Assembly: GCA_023397505.1 (NCBI GenBank)
Contig: JAEWUC010000004.1
Span: 82,405-146,404 of the forward strand
From: Bacteroidota bacterium
GTDB taxonomy: Bacteria > Bacteroidota > Ignavibacteria > Ignavibacteriales > Melioribacteraceae
Direction: 5' to 3'
DNA: 64,000 nucleotides
Part shown: in pieces, positions 18,000 through 26,237 of the stretch
Numbering within the stretch: position 1 is the first letter of the stretch
How the letters are laid out: the number at the start of each line of letters is the position of its first letter
The notes under the pieces: model-generated
Seen by the model: only the letters and a program-made list of their open reading frames with translations
Told to the model about the DNA's origin: nothing
The model's database searches: none
Position numbers and translations under genes: made by a program

Positions 18000-18215
18000 T
18001 TATTCGTTTGGATTGTAGGTTAATTCAATTTTAACATGAAAATCAGCTCCGCTGAACATAGTGTATTTAACTTCGCCGATTTGGCATTTATAATCTTCGC
18101 CGACCAACTCGCTTACTACTTTTGCAATCGCATTTTCCAAAGAGCCAATGCTGACTGATTTTAATTTATTTTTCAAAAGTTTTTCGACATCGATTGCTTT
18201 TTCTTGTTCTGCCAT
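18000..18215 (-). CDS. Small conserved-looking protein of unknown function
   Basis: A 71-residue acidic/basic protein beginning MAEQEKAIDVEKLLKNKLKS and ending in a beta-rich part (KCQIGEVKYTMFSGADFHVKIELTYNPNE). AAGGAGAT precedes the ATG at a good distance, which makes translation likely. It lies 86 bp downstream of the phosphohexomutase on the same strand. I do not recognise a family. Confidence 0.75.
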   Translation of the reverse strand: MAEQEKAIDVEKLLKNKLKSVSIGSLENAIAKVVSELVGEDYKCQIGEVKYTMFSGADFHVKIELTYNPNE

Positions 18216-18301
18216 TTTATTATCTCCTTAAGAATTTCATTTTCGAAATTTTAGACGACCGAGCATTAAATCGGTTCATTTTAATACATATTGAAAATCG
18301 A

Positions 18302-19648
18302 CTAATTCCTTATAAAATTCAACAATTCTTCGGTTTTTTGTTTTAAAAGTTTTTCGTCACCTTTTGATTCCACATTCAAACGGATTAATGGTTCGGTATT
18401 GCTCATTCGGACGTTGAAACGCCAATTCTCATAATCAACGCTTAAGCCGTCAAGTTCATCAATTTTACCGTCACTATATTTTTCCTTTAACAACCTAATT
18501 TTTTCAGCACCATTGGAAACGGTTGAGTTGATTTCGCCGGAACATGGGTAAGATTTTATCATTTGTCCAACAAGTTCGGAAAGTTTAGCGTTTTCAACCG
18601 ACATTAATTGGATTATTAAAAGAAATGGAATTAGCCCGCTATCGGAGTAGAAATTATCTCTAAAGTAATGGTGAGCGCTCATTTCACCGCCATATATCGA
18701 GTTTACTTCTCTCATTTTCTGCTTTATAAATGCATGTCCGCTCTGGGATACAACGGCAACGCCGTTTGCTTTTTCAACTTCATCAATTGTATTCCACGTT
18801 AATCGGGGATCGTGAACAATTTTTTCACCTGGATTTGTCTTAAGAATCGATTTAGCAAGAAGTGCTACAATATAATATCCTTCAATAAAATTTCCTTGTT
18901 CGTCAAAGAAGAAACATCGGTCGTAATCGCCGTCCCATGCAACGCCGAGATCCGCATTATGTTTTTTTATGGCGTCAATTGTAGGCTGGCGGTTTTCAGG
19001 GAGTAAAGGATTCGGTACACCATTCGGAAAATTTGAATCAGGCTCATGAAATACTTTTATCATATTTATCGGCAAATATTTCTCCAGAACATCTAATGCG
19101 GGACCAACGCAGCCGTTCCCTGCATTAACAACAACTTTAAACGGTTTAATATTTTTTACATCGTAAAACTTTTGAAGACTGGTAATAAATTCGCTCATAA
19201 TATCTTTTGGGATTATTTTGCCTTTTACCTCAGCAATTGGTCCCAGATTATTATTAACAATCATTTTTTCAATTTCATCCAAGCCGGATTCATATCCAAA
19301 AGGTACTGATCCTCTTTTCACAAACTTTAGTCCGTTGTACTCAGGAGGATTGTGACTAGCAGTAATCATAACTCCGCCGTCCGCATTCAAAAACGGCGTT
19401 CCGAAATAGATCATTTCCGTTCCGCATAAACCAAGGTCGATAACATCGCAACCGGCATCATTTAAGCCGTTAGCGAGGGCTTTAGACAGTTCAGGCGATG
19501 ATTTTCTTACATCCATTCCAATAAGTATTGTTTTAGCTTTCAAATAAGTAGCAACAGCCCGTCCTACATTATATGCTAATTCGGGGTTTAATTCACCCGG
19601 TACCTTTCCACGTATATCATAAGCTTTGAAGGACGTAATTTTTTGCAT
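18302..19648 (-). CDS. manB: Phosphomannomutase/phosphoglucomutase
   Basis: The 448-residue alpha-D-phosphohexomutase contains all family motifs. The phosphoserine loop is TASHNPPEYNGLKFV, the metal loop is DGDYDRCFFF, the sugar-binding loop is GGEMSAHHYFRD, and the phosphate-binding loop is RMSNTEPLIRLNVE. It interconverts the 1- and 6-phosphates of mannose or glucose, feeding GDP-mannose or UDP-glucose and envelope polysaccharides. Motifs alone do not separate the mannose and glucose enzymes. The ATG at 19648 is divergent from the zinc-ribbon gene at 19713, with 64 bp between. Confidence 0.93.
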   Translation of the reverse strand: MQKITSFKAYDIRGKVPGELNPELAYNVGRAVATYLKAKTILIGMDVRKSSPELSKALANGLNDAGCDVIDLGLCGTEMIYFGTPFLNADGGVMITASHNPPEYNGLKFVKRGSVPFGYESGLDEIEKMIVNNNLGPIAEVKGKIIPKDIMSEFITSLQKFYDVKNIKPFKVVVNAGNGCVGPALDVLEKYLPINMIKVFHEPDSNFPNGVPNPLLPENRQPTIDAIKKHNADLGVAWDGDYDRCFFFDEQGNFIEGYYIVALLAKSILKTNPGEKIVHDPRLTWNTIDEVEKANGVAVVSQSGHAFIKQKMREVNSIYGGEMSAHHYFRDNFYSDSGLIPFLLIIQLMSVENAKLSELVGQMIKSYPCSGEINSTVSNGAEKIRLLKEKYSDGKIDELDGLSVDYENWRFNVRMSNTEPLIRLNVESKGDEKLLKQKTEELLNFIRN

Positions 19649-19712
19649 TATCTCTCCGTTTTTTTTGACAAAAATAGTGAAATAATTTTAATCCGGCACA
19701 TATTCATAAATA

Positions 19713-20135
19713 ATGGGAAGAAACAGGCTGATACTTACAATATTAAAATCAACAAGGAATAATTTTTACATAGAAAATGTTCTCTCAGTAAATTATTTTT
19801 CGTCCGTCAATCAAGAGGAAATTAAAATCGATACAATTTCTACAACTCAAAAAAAATTTTCCCAATGCAGTAATTCTAAATGCCGTTCACTTTATCTGTT
19901 TGAATCGGCGGAAAAATCTTTTGAAGATAATTTTTTGTGCCCAAACTGCCGGGAAAAATTATTAACTCACCATTTGGTTCAGTGTAAAAACTGTCAATCA
20001 CTTGTAAATTTTATAAGAGTCGATGAAGGCGAGGAACCTATAGTTTTTTATGTGAACAAATGTCATCATTGTTCAGGTTCATTCGAAGATGAAAGAAGAA
20101 TTCAACCTTTTTACAACCCGGAACTATTTATCTAA
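19713..20135 (+). CDS. Zinc-ribbon-like protein of unknown function
   Basis: The protein has 140 residues. Eight cysteines form two CxxC-based sets: Cys52/57 with 76/79 (CPNC), and Cys91/94 (CKNC) with 117/120 (CHHC). This is typical of tandem zinc ribbons that bind nucleic acid or another protein. The N-terminal 45 residues are basic and lack a signal. It ends 17 bp from the convergent operon at 20153-23947, so a link with that operon is possible but not shown. No known family recognised. Confidence 0.75.
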   Translation: MGRNRLILTILKSTRNNFYIENVLSVNYFSSVNQEEIKIDTISTTQKKFSQCSNSKCRSLYLFESAEKSFEDNFLCPNCREKLLTHHLVQCKNCQSLVNFIRVDEGEEPIVFYVNKCHHCSGSFEDERRIQPFYNPELFI

Positions 20136-20152
20136 AAATGAGACCGGATTTA

Positions 20153-20665
20153 TTAATTCATATCTTCGATGGAAATGCTTTCAACTTCTTCAAAATCATC
20201 AATTTTTATTGATGATTCGACGGAGTCTATTTTATAGCTTTTATGAGAAGGGAAGAGAGTTAATTTCGCTTCTTTAAAAGTTTTTTCCTTCGTAAAAACG
20301 TACAGTGTTTTTTCGTCAATTGTAGAAACCAATCTCACGAGAAATCTGGAGTGATTATCTGTAAAAGTCTTGGTTTCAATTTTTTTGCTTAACTCCGATG
20401 AACCGGCAGCAAGCGTAAAATAATTGCTATTGTTAGGAATGTTTAGAACGACCGGAAATAATTCCACTACATTTGATTTTCCGGATATGAAATTGCTTTT
20501 TTGAGTTGCGATATTGAGCTTTTCAAGATAAGTACAAAACTCTAATTGCTCTAGAAAATCACTTTTATGTAGGTCCAAAAATTCTTTCTTATCCAGAGAC
20601 ACCTGATCCGGATAGAATACATAATTAAAAATATCCTGCTCGCTTATTTCAAAAAATGGTTTCAT
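20153..20665 (-). CDS. Unknown protein, last gene of the Lon-like operon
   Basis: A 170-residue soluble, acidic protein. It begins MKPFFEISEQDIFNYVFYPD, with a helical N-terminal third (to about 50), a beta-rich middle, and a very acidic C-terminus (IKIDDFEEVESISIEDMN). There are no membrane segments. The third gene of an operon, it lies 65 bp after the 326-residue protein. The acidic N-terminal helical part has the look of a small regulatory or adaptor protein, but I cannot place it in a family. Confidence 0.7.
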   Translation of the reverse strand: MKPFFEISEQDIFNYVFYPDQVSLDKKEFLDLHKSDFLEQLEFCTYLEKLNIATQKSNFISGKSNVVELFPVVLNIPNNSNYFTLAAGSSELSKKIETKTFTDNHSRFLVRLVSTIDEKTLYVFTKEKTFKEAKLTLFPSHKSYKIDSVESSIKIDDFEEVESISIEDMN

Positions 20666-20730
20666 TTATCCCTTTCTTTTTTATGATTATATAGTAGTCT
20701 GATTTTATCTCTTTTTAAAAAACGACTGGC

Positions 20731-21711
20731 TCAAATTTTCTCAATAATGGCCTTTTTGAAAAGATTTATCAAATAGTTCAATTGTGAATGATGGGTATCA
20801 TAAAAATCATCACGCGATAAGTTTTCCATTCGAAATTTCAGATAATCGTACAGGCTGCGTCCATTTATACCGTTTTTTAAATCATTAGCTACATCTTTTA
20901 AGACAAGACGGTATGTTTCTAAAATAGATTCTTCTATCTTTTCACTTTTTGCATAGTAATTGTTCATTTTGCTATAGATTTGCCTAAGACTAAGATCAAT
21001 ATTCTGGTCTACATCCATGCTTTCGCCGTAGTGAGGAATAACAAGTCCGGCCAAAGGATTATACAAATCGTTACTGCTTATCATTTTTAGTCTTCTTACC
21101 AAGGCATTCATTGGCAAAGCGGGAAAATATCCTGTATCATTTTCAATATATCTGAATATACTCTCAAGTACGGTGTCAAATCCTCCCTTAAAATAATCGC
21201 CAGGTAGATTTTCAATTTCCATATTAGGAACAACACTACCAAGAATCGATTTATTTTGGGTCTCGGTTATATAAACAACACCAAAGTAATACAGTCGGTT
21301 ATAATCGTTTTTATCAATAAAATGTTTTAAAGATGAGTGAATTTTTTTAAAGATAGGGTCAGTTTCTTTAAGAAGTTTTGTAACATGCTGCGCAACTCTG
21401 CTCCAAACTATTTTATGGATAAAAAATTCGGCATGAGCCTCGTTTGCAATCGTTTTTTCCCATTGATCCAGGGATCTTTTAATGCCAATTATATTATCTG
21501 CTCCTGTGCAGCTAAATAATGGGGCAATAGCGTCGGCAGCAATATTTTCGATTGTTGTTTCGTTGTTAATAAAAATATGATTGCCCGTTGAATATTTTTT
21601 TGTAATTGTTTTTAGGGAGATTTTATAACATGAGTTATATAAAAAACCAATAACCTGGTGCGAAATTTTATTTTGCTTCAATAATTCCAAACAAGCTAGA
21701 GTAGTAATCAT
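20731..21711 (-). CDS. Unknown protein, middle gene of the Lon-like operon
   Basis: The protein has 326 residues when started at the ATG at 21711, which has AGGA 5 nt upstream. A TTG at 21768 that overlaps the upstream stop by 11 nt is an alternative, giving 345. It is soluble and mostly helical. A notable stretch is ENIAADAIAPLF followed by IVWSRVAQHVTKLLKETDPI. Its C-terminal half is helical (RQIYSKMNNYYAKSEKIEE). No catalytic motif or known domain is recognised. Tight linkage to the membrane Lon-like protease suggests a substrate, adaptor or effector of that protein. Confidence 0.75.
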   Translation of the reverse strand: MITTLACLELLKQNKISHQVIGFLYNSCYKISLKTITKKYSTGNHIFINNETTIENIAADAIAPLFSCTGADNIIGIKRSLDQWEKTIANEAHAEFFIHKIVWSRVAQHVTKLLKETDPIFKKIHSSLKHFIDKNDYNRLYYFGVVYITETQNKSILGSVVPNMEIENLPGDYFKGGFDTVLESIFRYIENDTGYFPALPMNALVRRLKMISSNDLYNPLAGLVIPHYGESMDVDQNIDLSLRQIYSKMNNYYAKSEKIEESILETYRLVLKDVANDLKNGINGRSLYDYLKFRMENLSRDDFYDTHHSQLNYLINLFKKAIIEKI

Positions 21712-21757
21712 ATTTCCTGTAACTATAAAGATTCCAAAAATTTCCGTAATTATCGGA

Positions 21758-23947
21758 CTATCTGACAACGAATTGTTGCTTCCCGATAAAATCCTTCCCG
21801 GTCCAAAACATAATTTCGCTATTTAGCTGTTTAACGAAATCCATTGTACCGGTAAACGGCGGCGTTAAAATTTTATGTTTGATCAAAGTATCTCTTTGAG
21901 CAATAAATTTATCTTCAGTTAAAATATTAATTCTATGCCATTCGTAAAAAATCATAAATGATATTGCCGAGCTTTTATTTTCACCTTCAATAGATCTTAT
22001 TTGGAGATATCTTTCATCCGGATGATTTTCTATGCAACCCACTTCCAATGATGGACTTATGAGATTGAGATATTTGTTGTAATCTGTTTTAGGCAGAATA
22101 ATGTATGAATTAAGTTTTGCAACCGGGATGTTATCAAAACCATATGAATTGTTATTTGGACATTGCCCGGATAATTCTTCCGGGTTAAGTACCCCGAACG
22201 CAATTTTACCGAATGAATTATTTATTGCCGCAAAGGCAATTTCTTTTTTGCCGTCGTTATTAAAATCATAAACTAATGCGTCTCGTATAAATCCGTTGTG
22301 CCAAAATACATTACTGCTCCGCTTACCGTTTTTTAAATCAATCATAAAAATCGATGAGTTGTACGACGACCTGCTGGAGGAAATTGCAAGCAGGTATTTT
22401 TCTTCTCTGAGACTAAAGGTATCCACAACGTTTGTTAAATAAAACGGAGGCAGTATTTCTCCACTCGAAGATACGGAATCAAAGAAGCTGTATTTCCATA
22501 CTAGTCCACCAAGATTATTAAGACATGCAATACGTCCGTATTCATTCTCGTTTTTTAATTCCTTTAATGATTCGTTTGTTATTATAACTTCATTAATACC
22601 GTCATTGTTAATATCAACAAGTTTATGCATTATTCTTAAATAATTATCAGAAGAAATAAGATTTGCGTCGTAATTAATTTCCTTTGTCCACAATACTCTT
22701 CCGCTTTTATTTTTAACGTAAAGTGTTTTGCCTACGCTTTCAAGTATTGCCGGATTTTCATCAAAGTTGCGAATTAAGGCCATTGCGGTAATGATATAAA
22801 GAATTATTACCAGTAATGTTATTTGCCAGTTTTTAACAGAAATTTTTGCAGTTCTAATAAAAGGATTTTGCTTTGATATATTTATTAACGTACGTCTGTC
22901 AAGCAGATCGTCAAGGTCGCTTACGCCGATTATTTTAAGATTTCTATTCGGGTAAATTTTCTTAAGCTGGTTAAGTTTATCCTTCGCGTTTGCTTCATCT
23001 TGCTTTGCAACTATGAATATTTCCGTACTTGAATAAAAAATAACTTCAACTTTTTTCTCGATATAATTTTTATTAACCGGATGTATTTTACCATCCTTTC
23101 CAATTGCACCTGTAGAGGCGATGTTGTTTTTTATTTTTACAAGGAAAGGCAGATTATATAAAGTTGATAACTGCTCAATAAAGCCGATTGTTAGAGCAAC
23201 CCCTAATGAATTACCAATATATGTGGCCGAATAATTATCAAAGTAAACAGTTAGTTCATGAAACTGAAAAAATTTTTTTTGATGAGGTTTCAAATATTTC
23301 ATTGCAAGTGAAAACGAATCATAAATTTGTTTTTCAATATTCTTTTCCAATATCCCTGTTTTGGGAAACACATATAATTTGTTTTCATTTTTACCCTTTG
23401 CAACGGTTATACGCACGGTTTCAAGAAAACCATAAGTTTCAAAGACACCAATTGTACTTTGTTCAATTAAAGGGAAAGCAAGACGTGTTATATCTGATTG
23501 TTGCGGCGCGCCCGATAATATTAAGTTAATCTCATTTAACTGACTTTCTAATCGGTCAATTTCTTTTTGAAGTAAAGATTTAAAACTGATAATTGAAGTA
23601 ATAGACAAGATTCTTTCTAATTGTTCAATTAATTCCACCGTCTTATTAGGTGCTATGCAGTATGCAGTATAACTATTTAACGAACTCAAATATTCTTCAA
23701 TGAATTCAAGGTAAAATGCATCAATAGTTTTACTATCGCCCGAATCAAGGAGGGCCTTGTAATAATTAAAAAATAAAAATACTTTTGTTCTGCCGTGTGC
23801 CTTTGGAAGATTGAGCAGTAAATACTGCCGGATAAGTTCTATATCGAAAGCATTCATATTAAATTTCAGAAGTTGTGCGAAAATACTAATTTTAGCCGAA
23901 AGGTTAAACGGAATGTCGTTTATTTTTATTTCATAAAATGGATTCAA
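21758..23947 (-). CDS. Membrane-anchored Lon-like (S16) protease domain with FG-GAP-like extracytoplasmic domain
   Basis: The protein has 729 residues. Residues 1-150 are helical and unassigned. Residues about 165-345 resemble the Lon proteolytic domain: GNSLGVALTIGFIEQL gives Ser247 in place of Lon's PSAG serine, and TGAIGKDGKIHPVNKNYIEK supplies a lysine (298) at the spacing of Lon's dyad Lys. There is no AAA+ ATPase. One transmembrane helix follows (about 374-392). The C-terminal 330 residues carry DINNDGINEV and DFNNDGKKEI calcium-loop motifs typical of FG-GAP/VCBS-type repeats. Without a signal peptide, the protease should be cytosolic and the C-terminal domain outside. No ATG lies near the 5' end: the start drawn is TTG, and the first ATG is at 23857. 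Confidence 0.78.
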   Translation of the reverse strand: MNPFYEIKINDIPFNLSAKISIFAQLLKFNMNAFDIELIRQYLLLNLPKAHGRTKVFLFFNYYKALLDSGDSKTIDAFYLEFIEEYLSSLNSYTAYCIAPNKTVELIEQLERILSITSIISFKSLLQKEIDRLESQLNEINLILSGAPQQSDITRLAFPLIEQSTIGVFETYGFLETVRITVAKGKNENKLYVFPKTGILEKNIEKQIYDSFSLAMKYLKPHQKKFFQFHELTVYFDNYSATYIGNSLGVALTIGFIEQLSTLYNLPFLVKIKNNIASTGAIGKDGKIHPVNKNYIEKKVEVIFYSSTEIFIVAKQDEANAKDKLNQLKKIYPNRNLKIIGVSDLDDLLDRRTLINISKQNPFIRTAKISVKNWQITLLVIILYIITAMALIRNFDENPAILESVGKTLYVKNKSGRVLWTKEINYDANLISSDNYLRIMHKLVDINNDGINEVIITNESLKELKNENEYGRIACLNNLGGLVWKYSFFDSVSSSGEILPPFYLTNVVDTFSLREEKYLLAISSSRSSYNSSIFMIDLKNGKRSSNVFWHNGFIRDALVYDFNNDGKKEIAFAAINNSFGKIAFGVLNPEELSGQCPNNNSYGFDNIPVAKLNSYIILPKTDYNKYLNLISPSLEVGCIENHPDERYLQIRSIEGENKSSAISFMIFYEWHRINILTEDKFIAQRDTLIKHKILTPPFTGTMDFVKQLNSEIMFWTGKDFIGKQQFVVR

Positions 23948-24022
23948 ATGGCTTGGTTATAAATATTGTCTGTTATATTTTTTGAACACAATTACAATTC
24001 TCAACTCAATTCAAGGTGATTT

Positions 24023-26143
24023 ATGAAAAAAATAATTTATAAAGCAGTTCTTGTTGTACTGCTTTTTGTAATCACAATTCCTGCAGCTGCGCAAATTAAT
24101 CTTGATACTGTAAAAGCTCAGAAATTTGATACCGGCAAAATGTGGTCTTTCGATTATCCACCTGTAGAATATTTAAACGAAACTTATAATATGGATGCCA
24201 ATGAAGAATGGTTCGACGATGTTCGACTTTCAGCTTTGCGTTTACCTGGTTGTACGTCTTCTTTTGTCTCTGAAAACGGACTAATGATGACAAACCATCA
24301 TTGCGTTCGAGGTATTATCCCTCGTATTCAAAAAGAAGGTGAAGATATTATTAAGAATGGTTTTTATGCTGCCGTTTTGGAAGAAGAAAGAAAAATCCCA
24401 AATTATTATGCCGATCAATTGGTGATGATAAAAGATGTGACTGAAGAAGTACAAAAAGTTGCCGAGATAGGCGCAACGGCAGATGAAAAAGCAAAAAATA
24501 AGGAAGCAAAAATAAAGGAGATTACCGATAAACTGACTGCCGAAACCGGTTTGATCGCTCAAGTTGTTTCGCTTTTTAACGGCGCAAAGTTTTCTTTGTA
24601 CGGTTACAAAAGATACGATGATATCAGAATGGTATTTGTTCCGGATATGGAAATTGCTTACTTCGGCGGCGACTTTGATAATTTTACTTATCCCCGTTAT
24701 AATTTGGATTGCTCGTTCATGCGTGCTTATGAAAATGATAAACCGGTCAACAGTACCAATTATTTCAAATTTTCGAATGATGGTATTAAACCCGGTGAAC
24801 CTATTTTTACAATAGGAAATCCCGGTACAACACAAAGATTAAAAACTGTTGCACAATTAGAATACTTCCGCGATATAACATATAAAAACAATTCATTCTT
24901 ACTCGATACCTATTACAACGCACTGGAACAACTTAAAAAGGTTGAGCCGGAGAGAGCCAAAGAATTTGAAGATATTAGGGTAAACATCGGCAACAGTCAA
25001 AAAGTTATTTCAACAATTTACAAAGGATTGACCGACCCGTATTTAATGGCCCGCAAAAAGGATTTTCAGAAAAAATTGCAAGAAGCGGTTTGGGATAATT
25101 CCGAATTGAAAGAACAATACGGAAAAGTATGGGAAAATATTGAAGATACAAGAGCAGAAATGCGCAAAGTTGGACCTAAAATTTCGGTACTCACACCAAA
25201 CAGATTTGTTGGTTCGCAATATTTTACTATTGCTGCCGACATGCTTGCTCTTGCTAAAGAACTTCAAAAACCTGAAGAACTGAGAGAAACAAAATATAAA
25301 GGCACCTCACTTGATTCTACAATTGAAAAAATCTATCCGGAAAATTTTGATAAAATATTAAACGACACAAAACTTTGGATTCAAGCTGATTTTACCCGTA
25401 TGAATCTTGGCGACAACAATCCTTTGGTTGAAAAGTTATTCGGTAACAAAAAAGGTAAAGATGCAGCGGAATTTATTCTGAAAAATTCTAAACTAGCTGA
25501 CCGTGACGATGCAATTGATTTAATGAAAGAAGGTGCTGATGCTATTCTTAATTCTAACGATCCGTTTATTGCATTTGCAATTGAATCTGCAAATGAATTA
25601 GCAGGACTTCAACAGAAAGCAAAGGAAATTGCGAACACAGAGCAAGTATTTGACGATATGCTTGGTCAGGCAATATTCAAAGTATATGGAACAACTATTC
25701 CGCCGGATGCAAACTTTACATTAAGAGTAAGCGACGGCGTACTTTCAAGTTTCGATTATAACGGAACTAAAGCCCCGTTGTTCACAACATTTTACGGCTT
25801 ATACGATAGATGGTTCTCTTTCCAAAAAGAATACCCATGGACTTTGCATGATAGATGGGCTGGCGCATCGGACGATATAGATTTGAATACGCCGTTTAAT
25901 TTCATATCAACAAATGATATCGTGGGCGGTAATTCCGGCAGTGCAATCATTAATAAAAATGCGGAGGTTGTCGGTCTCGCTTTCGACGGCAATATGGACA
26001 GCATCGTTGGTAATTTCATTTATATGCCGCATAACAATAGATGTGTTGCAGTAGACGCACGGGCGATGCTGCATGCATTTGATGAGGTTTATAAAGCGAA
26101 ACGCATTTTTGAGGAATTATCAAACGGTAAGTTTGCTCAATAA
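24023..26143 (+). CDS. S46 family dipeptidyl-peptidase (DPP7-type), copy 1
   Basis: The protein has 706 residues with a signal peptide (MKKIIYKAVLVVLLFVITIPAAAQ), so it acts in the periplasm or outer-membrane space. It releases dipeptides from peptide N-termini. The S46 chymotrypsin-fold signatures are the His site SENGLMMTNHHC and the Ser site DIVGGNSGSA (Ser638). Eighteen residues after the serine, where DPP11 has Arg and DPP7 has Gly, this protein has Gly656 (LAFDGN). That predicts a preference for hydrophobic rather than acidic P1 residues. AAGGTGATTT precedes the ATG. It is separated from its paralogue by a terminator, so the two are transcribed separately. Confidence 0.95.
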   Translation: MKKIIYKAVLVVLLFVITIPAAAQINLDTVKAQKFDTGKMWSFDYPPVEYLNETYNMDANEEWFDDVRLSALRLPGCTSSFVSENGLMMTNHHCVRGIIPRIQKEGEDIIKNGFYAAVLEEERKIPNYYADQLVMIKDVTEEVQKVAEIGATADEKAKNKEAKIKEITDKLTAETGLIAQVVSLFNGAKFSLYGYKRYDDIRMVFVPDMEIAYFGGDFDNFTYPRYNLDCSFMRAYENDKPVNSTNYFKFSNDGIKPGEPIFTIGNPGTTQRLKTVAQLEYFRDITYKNNSFLLDTYYNALEQLKKVEPERAKEFEDIRVNIGNSQKVISTIYKGLTDPYLMARKKDFQKKLQEAVWDNSELKEQYGKVWENIEDTRAEMRKVGPKISVLTPNRFVGSQYFTIAADMLALAKELQKPEELRETKYKGTSLDSTIEKIYPENFDKILNDTKLWIQADFTRMNLGDNNPLVEKLFGNKKGKDAAEFILKNSKLADRDDAIDLMKEGADAILNSNDPFIAFAIESANELAGLQQKAKEIANTEQVFDDMLGQAIFKVYGTTIPPDANFTLRVSDGVLSSFDYNGTKAPLFTTFYGLYDRWFSFQKEYPWTLHDRWAGASDDIDLNTPFNFISTNDIVGGNSGSAIINKNAEVVGLAFDGNMDSIVGNFIYMPHNNRCVAVDARAMLHAFDEVYKAKRIFEELSNGKFAQ

Positions 26144-26165
26144 TCATTTTCAAAACTTTTTTATT

Positions 26166-26199
26166 AAAGGGCTGTCTTAATATGCAGCCCTTTTTTATT
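26166..26199 (+). terminator. Rho-independent terminator after the first S46 gene
   Basis: A 9-bp stem (aaagggctg / cagcccttt) with a 10-base loop runs into TTTTTTATTT. It lies 23 nt after the first S46 stop and before the second S46 gene's own start region. Confidence 0.88.
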
Positions 26200-26237
26200 T
26201 TAAACTTACTTTTGAATCATTTAATGCCGGAGACATT

